A stretch of 5,413 bases of DNA from Saprospiraceae bacterium (lineage in GTDB: Bacteria > Bacteroidota > Bacteroidia > Chitinophagales > Saprospiraceae): NCBI GenBank assembly GCA_027009605.1, contig JALVCY010000068.1, forward strand, positions 1 through 5,413. The letters are read 5' to 3'. Below, piece by piece: positions 5,412-5,413 of the stretch. Position numbers and translations under genes: made by a program. How positions within the stretch are numbered: position 1 is the first letter of the stretch; each line of letters begins with the position of its first letter. The notes beneath the pieces are model-generated. The model was not told the origin of the DNA, searched no databases, and saw nothing but the letters and a program-made list of their open reading frames with translations.

Positions 5412-5413
5412 AA

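Overview
The window looks like chromosomal DNA of a Bacteroidota bacterium, probably a Saprospirales-like or similar environmental lineage. The clearest evidence is a type IX secretion (T9SS) C-terminal sorting domain with the VFPNPTSG motif. Both exported proteins also have signal peptides ending in '-AQ', the genes lack obvious Shine-Dalgarno sequences, and the long intergenic gaps are full of palindromic repeats. The lineage is inferred from sequence style, not from a database match.

Layout. (1) 1-533, plus strand: the 3' part of a Crp/Fnr-family transcription regulator whose 5' end lies outside the window. (2) 534-1267: a 734-base non-coding gap between convergent genes. It holds a short dispersed motif, a 34-bp near-perfect palindrome, and a 139-bp sequence present twice in direct orientation (818-956 and 1049-1187, 133/139 identical). 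These copies and the spacer between them are built from hairpins whose arms are almost all separated by exactly 2 nt. (3) 1268-2920, minus strand: a 550-aa exported, lysine-rich protein of unknown function, made of four divergent tandem modules of about 130 residues. (4) 2921-3484: a 564-base gap with a possible Bacteroidota-type -7 box, a small hairpin and a 295-bp nested inverted-repeat element. The core of that element carries three palindromic 18-mers spaced exactly 49 nt apart. (5) 3485-4909, minus strand: a 474-aa secreted right-handed beta-helix protein with a choice-of-anchor-Q-like segment and a T9SS sorting domain. (6) 4910-5413: non-coding, with another nested inverted repeat and a hairpin at the window edge.

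Functional reading. The two minus-strand genes both encode exported proteins and lie in tandem, but 564 bases of repeat-rich DNA separate them, so one operon is unlikely. The regulator is convergent with them and nothing in the sequence links it to their control. No defence system, mobile-element transposase, CRISPR array, RNA gene or metabolic cluster is visible. The least explained contents are the four-module exported protein and the three families of structured intergenic repeats.
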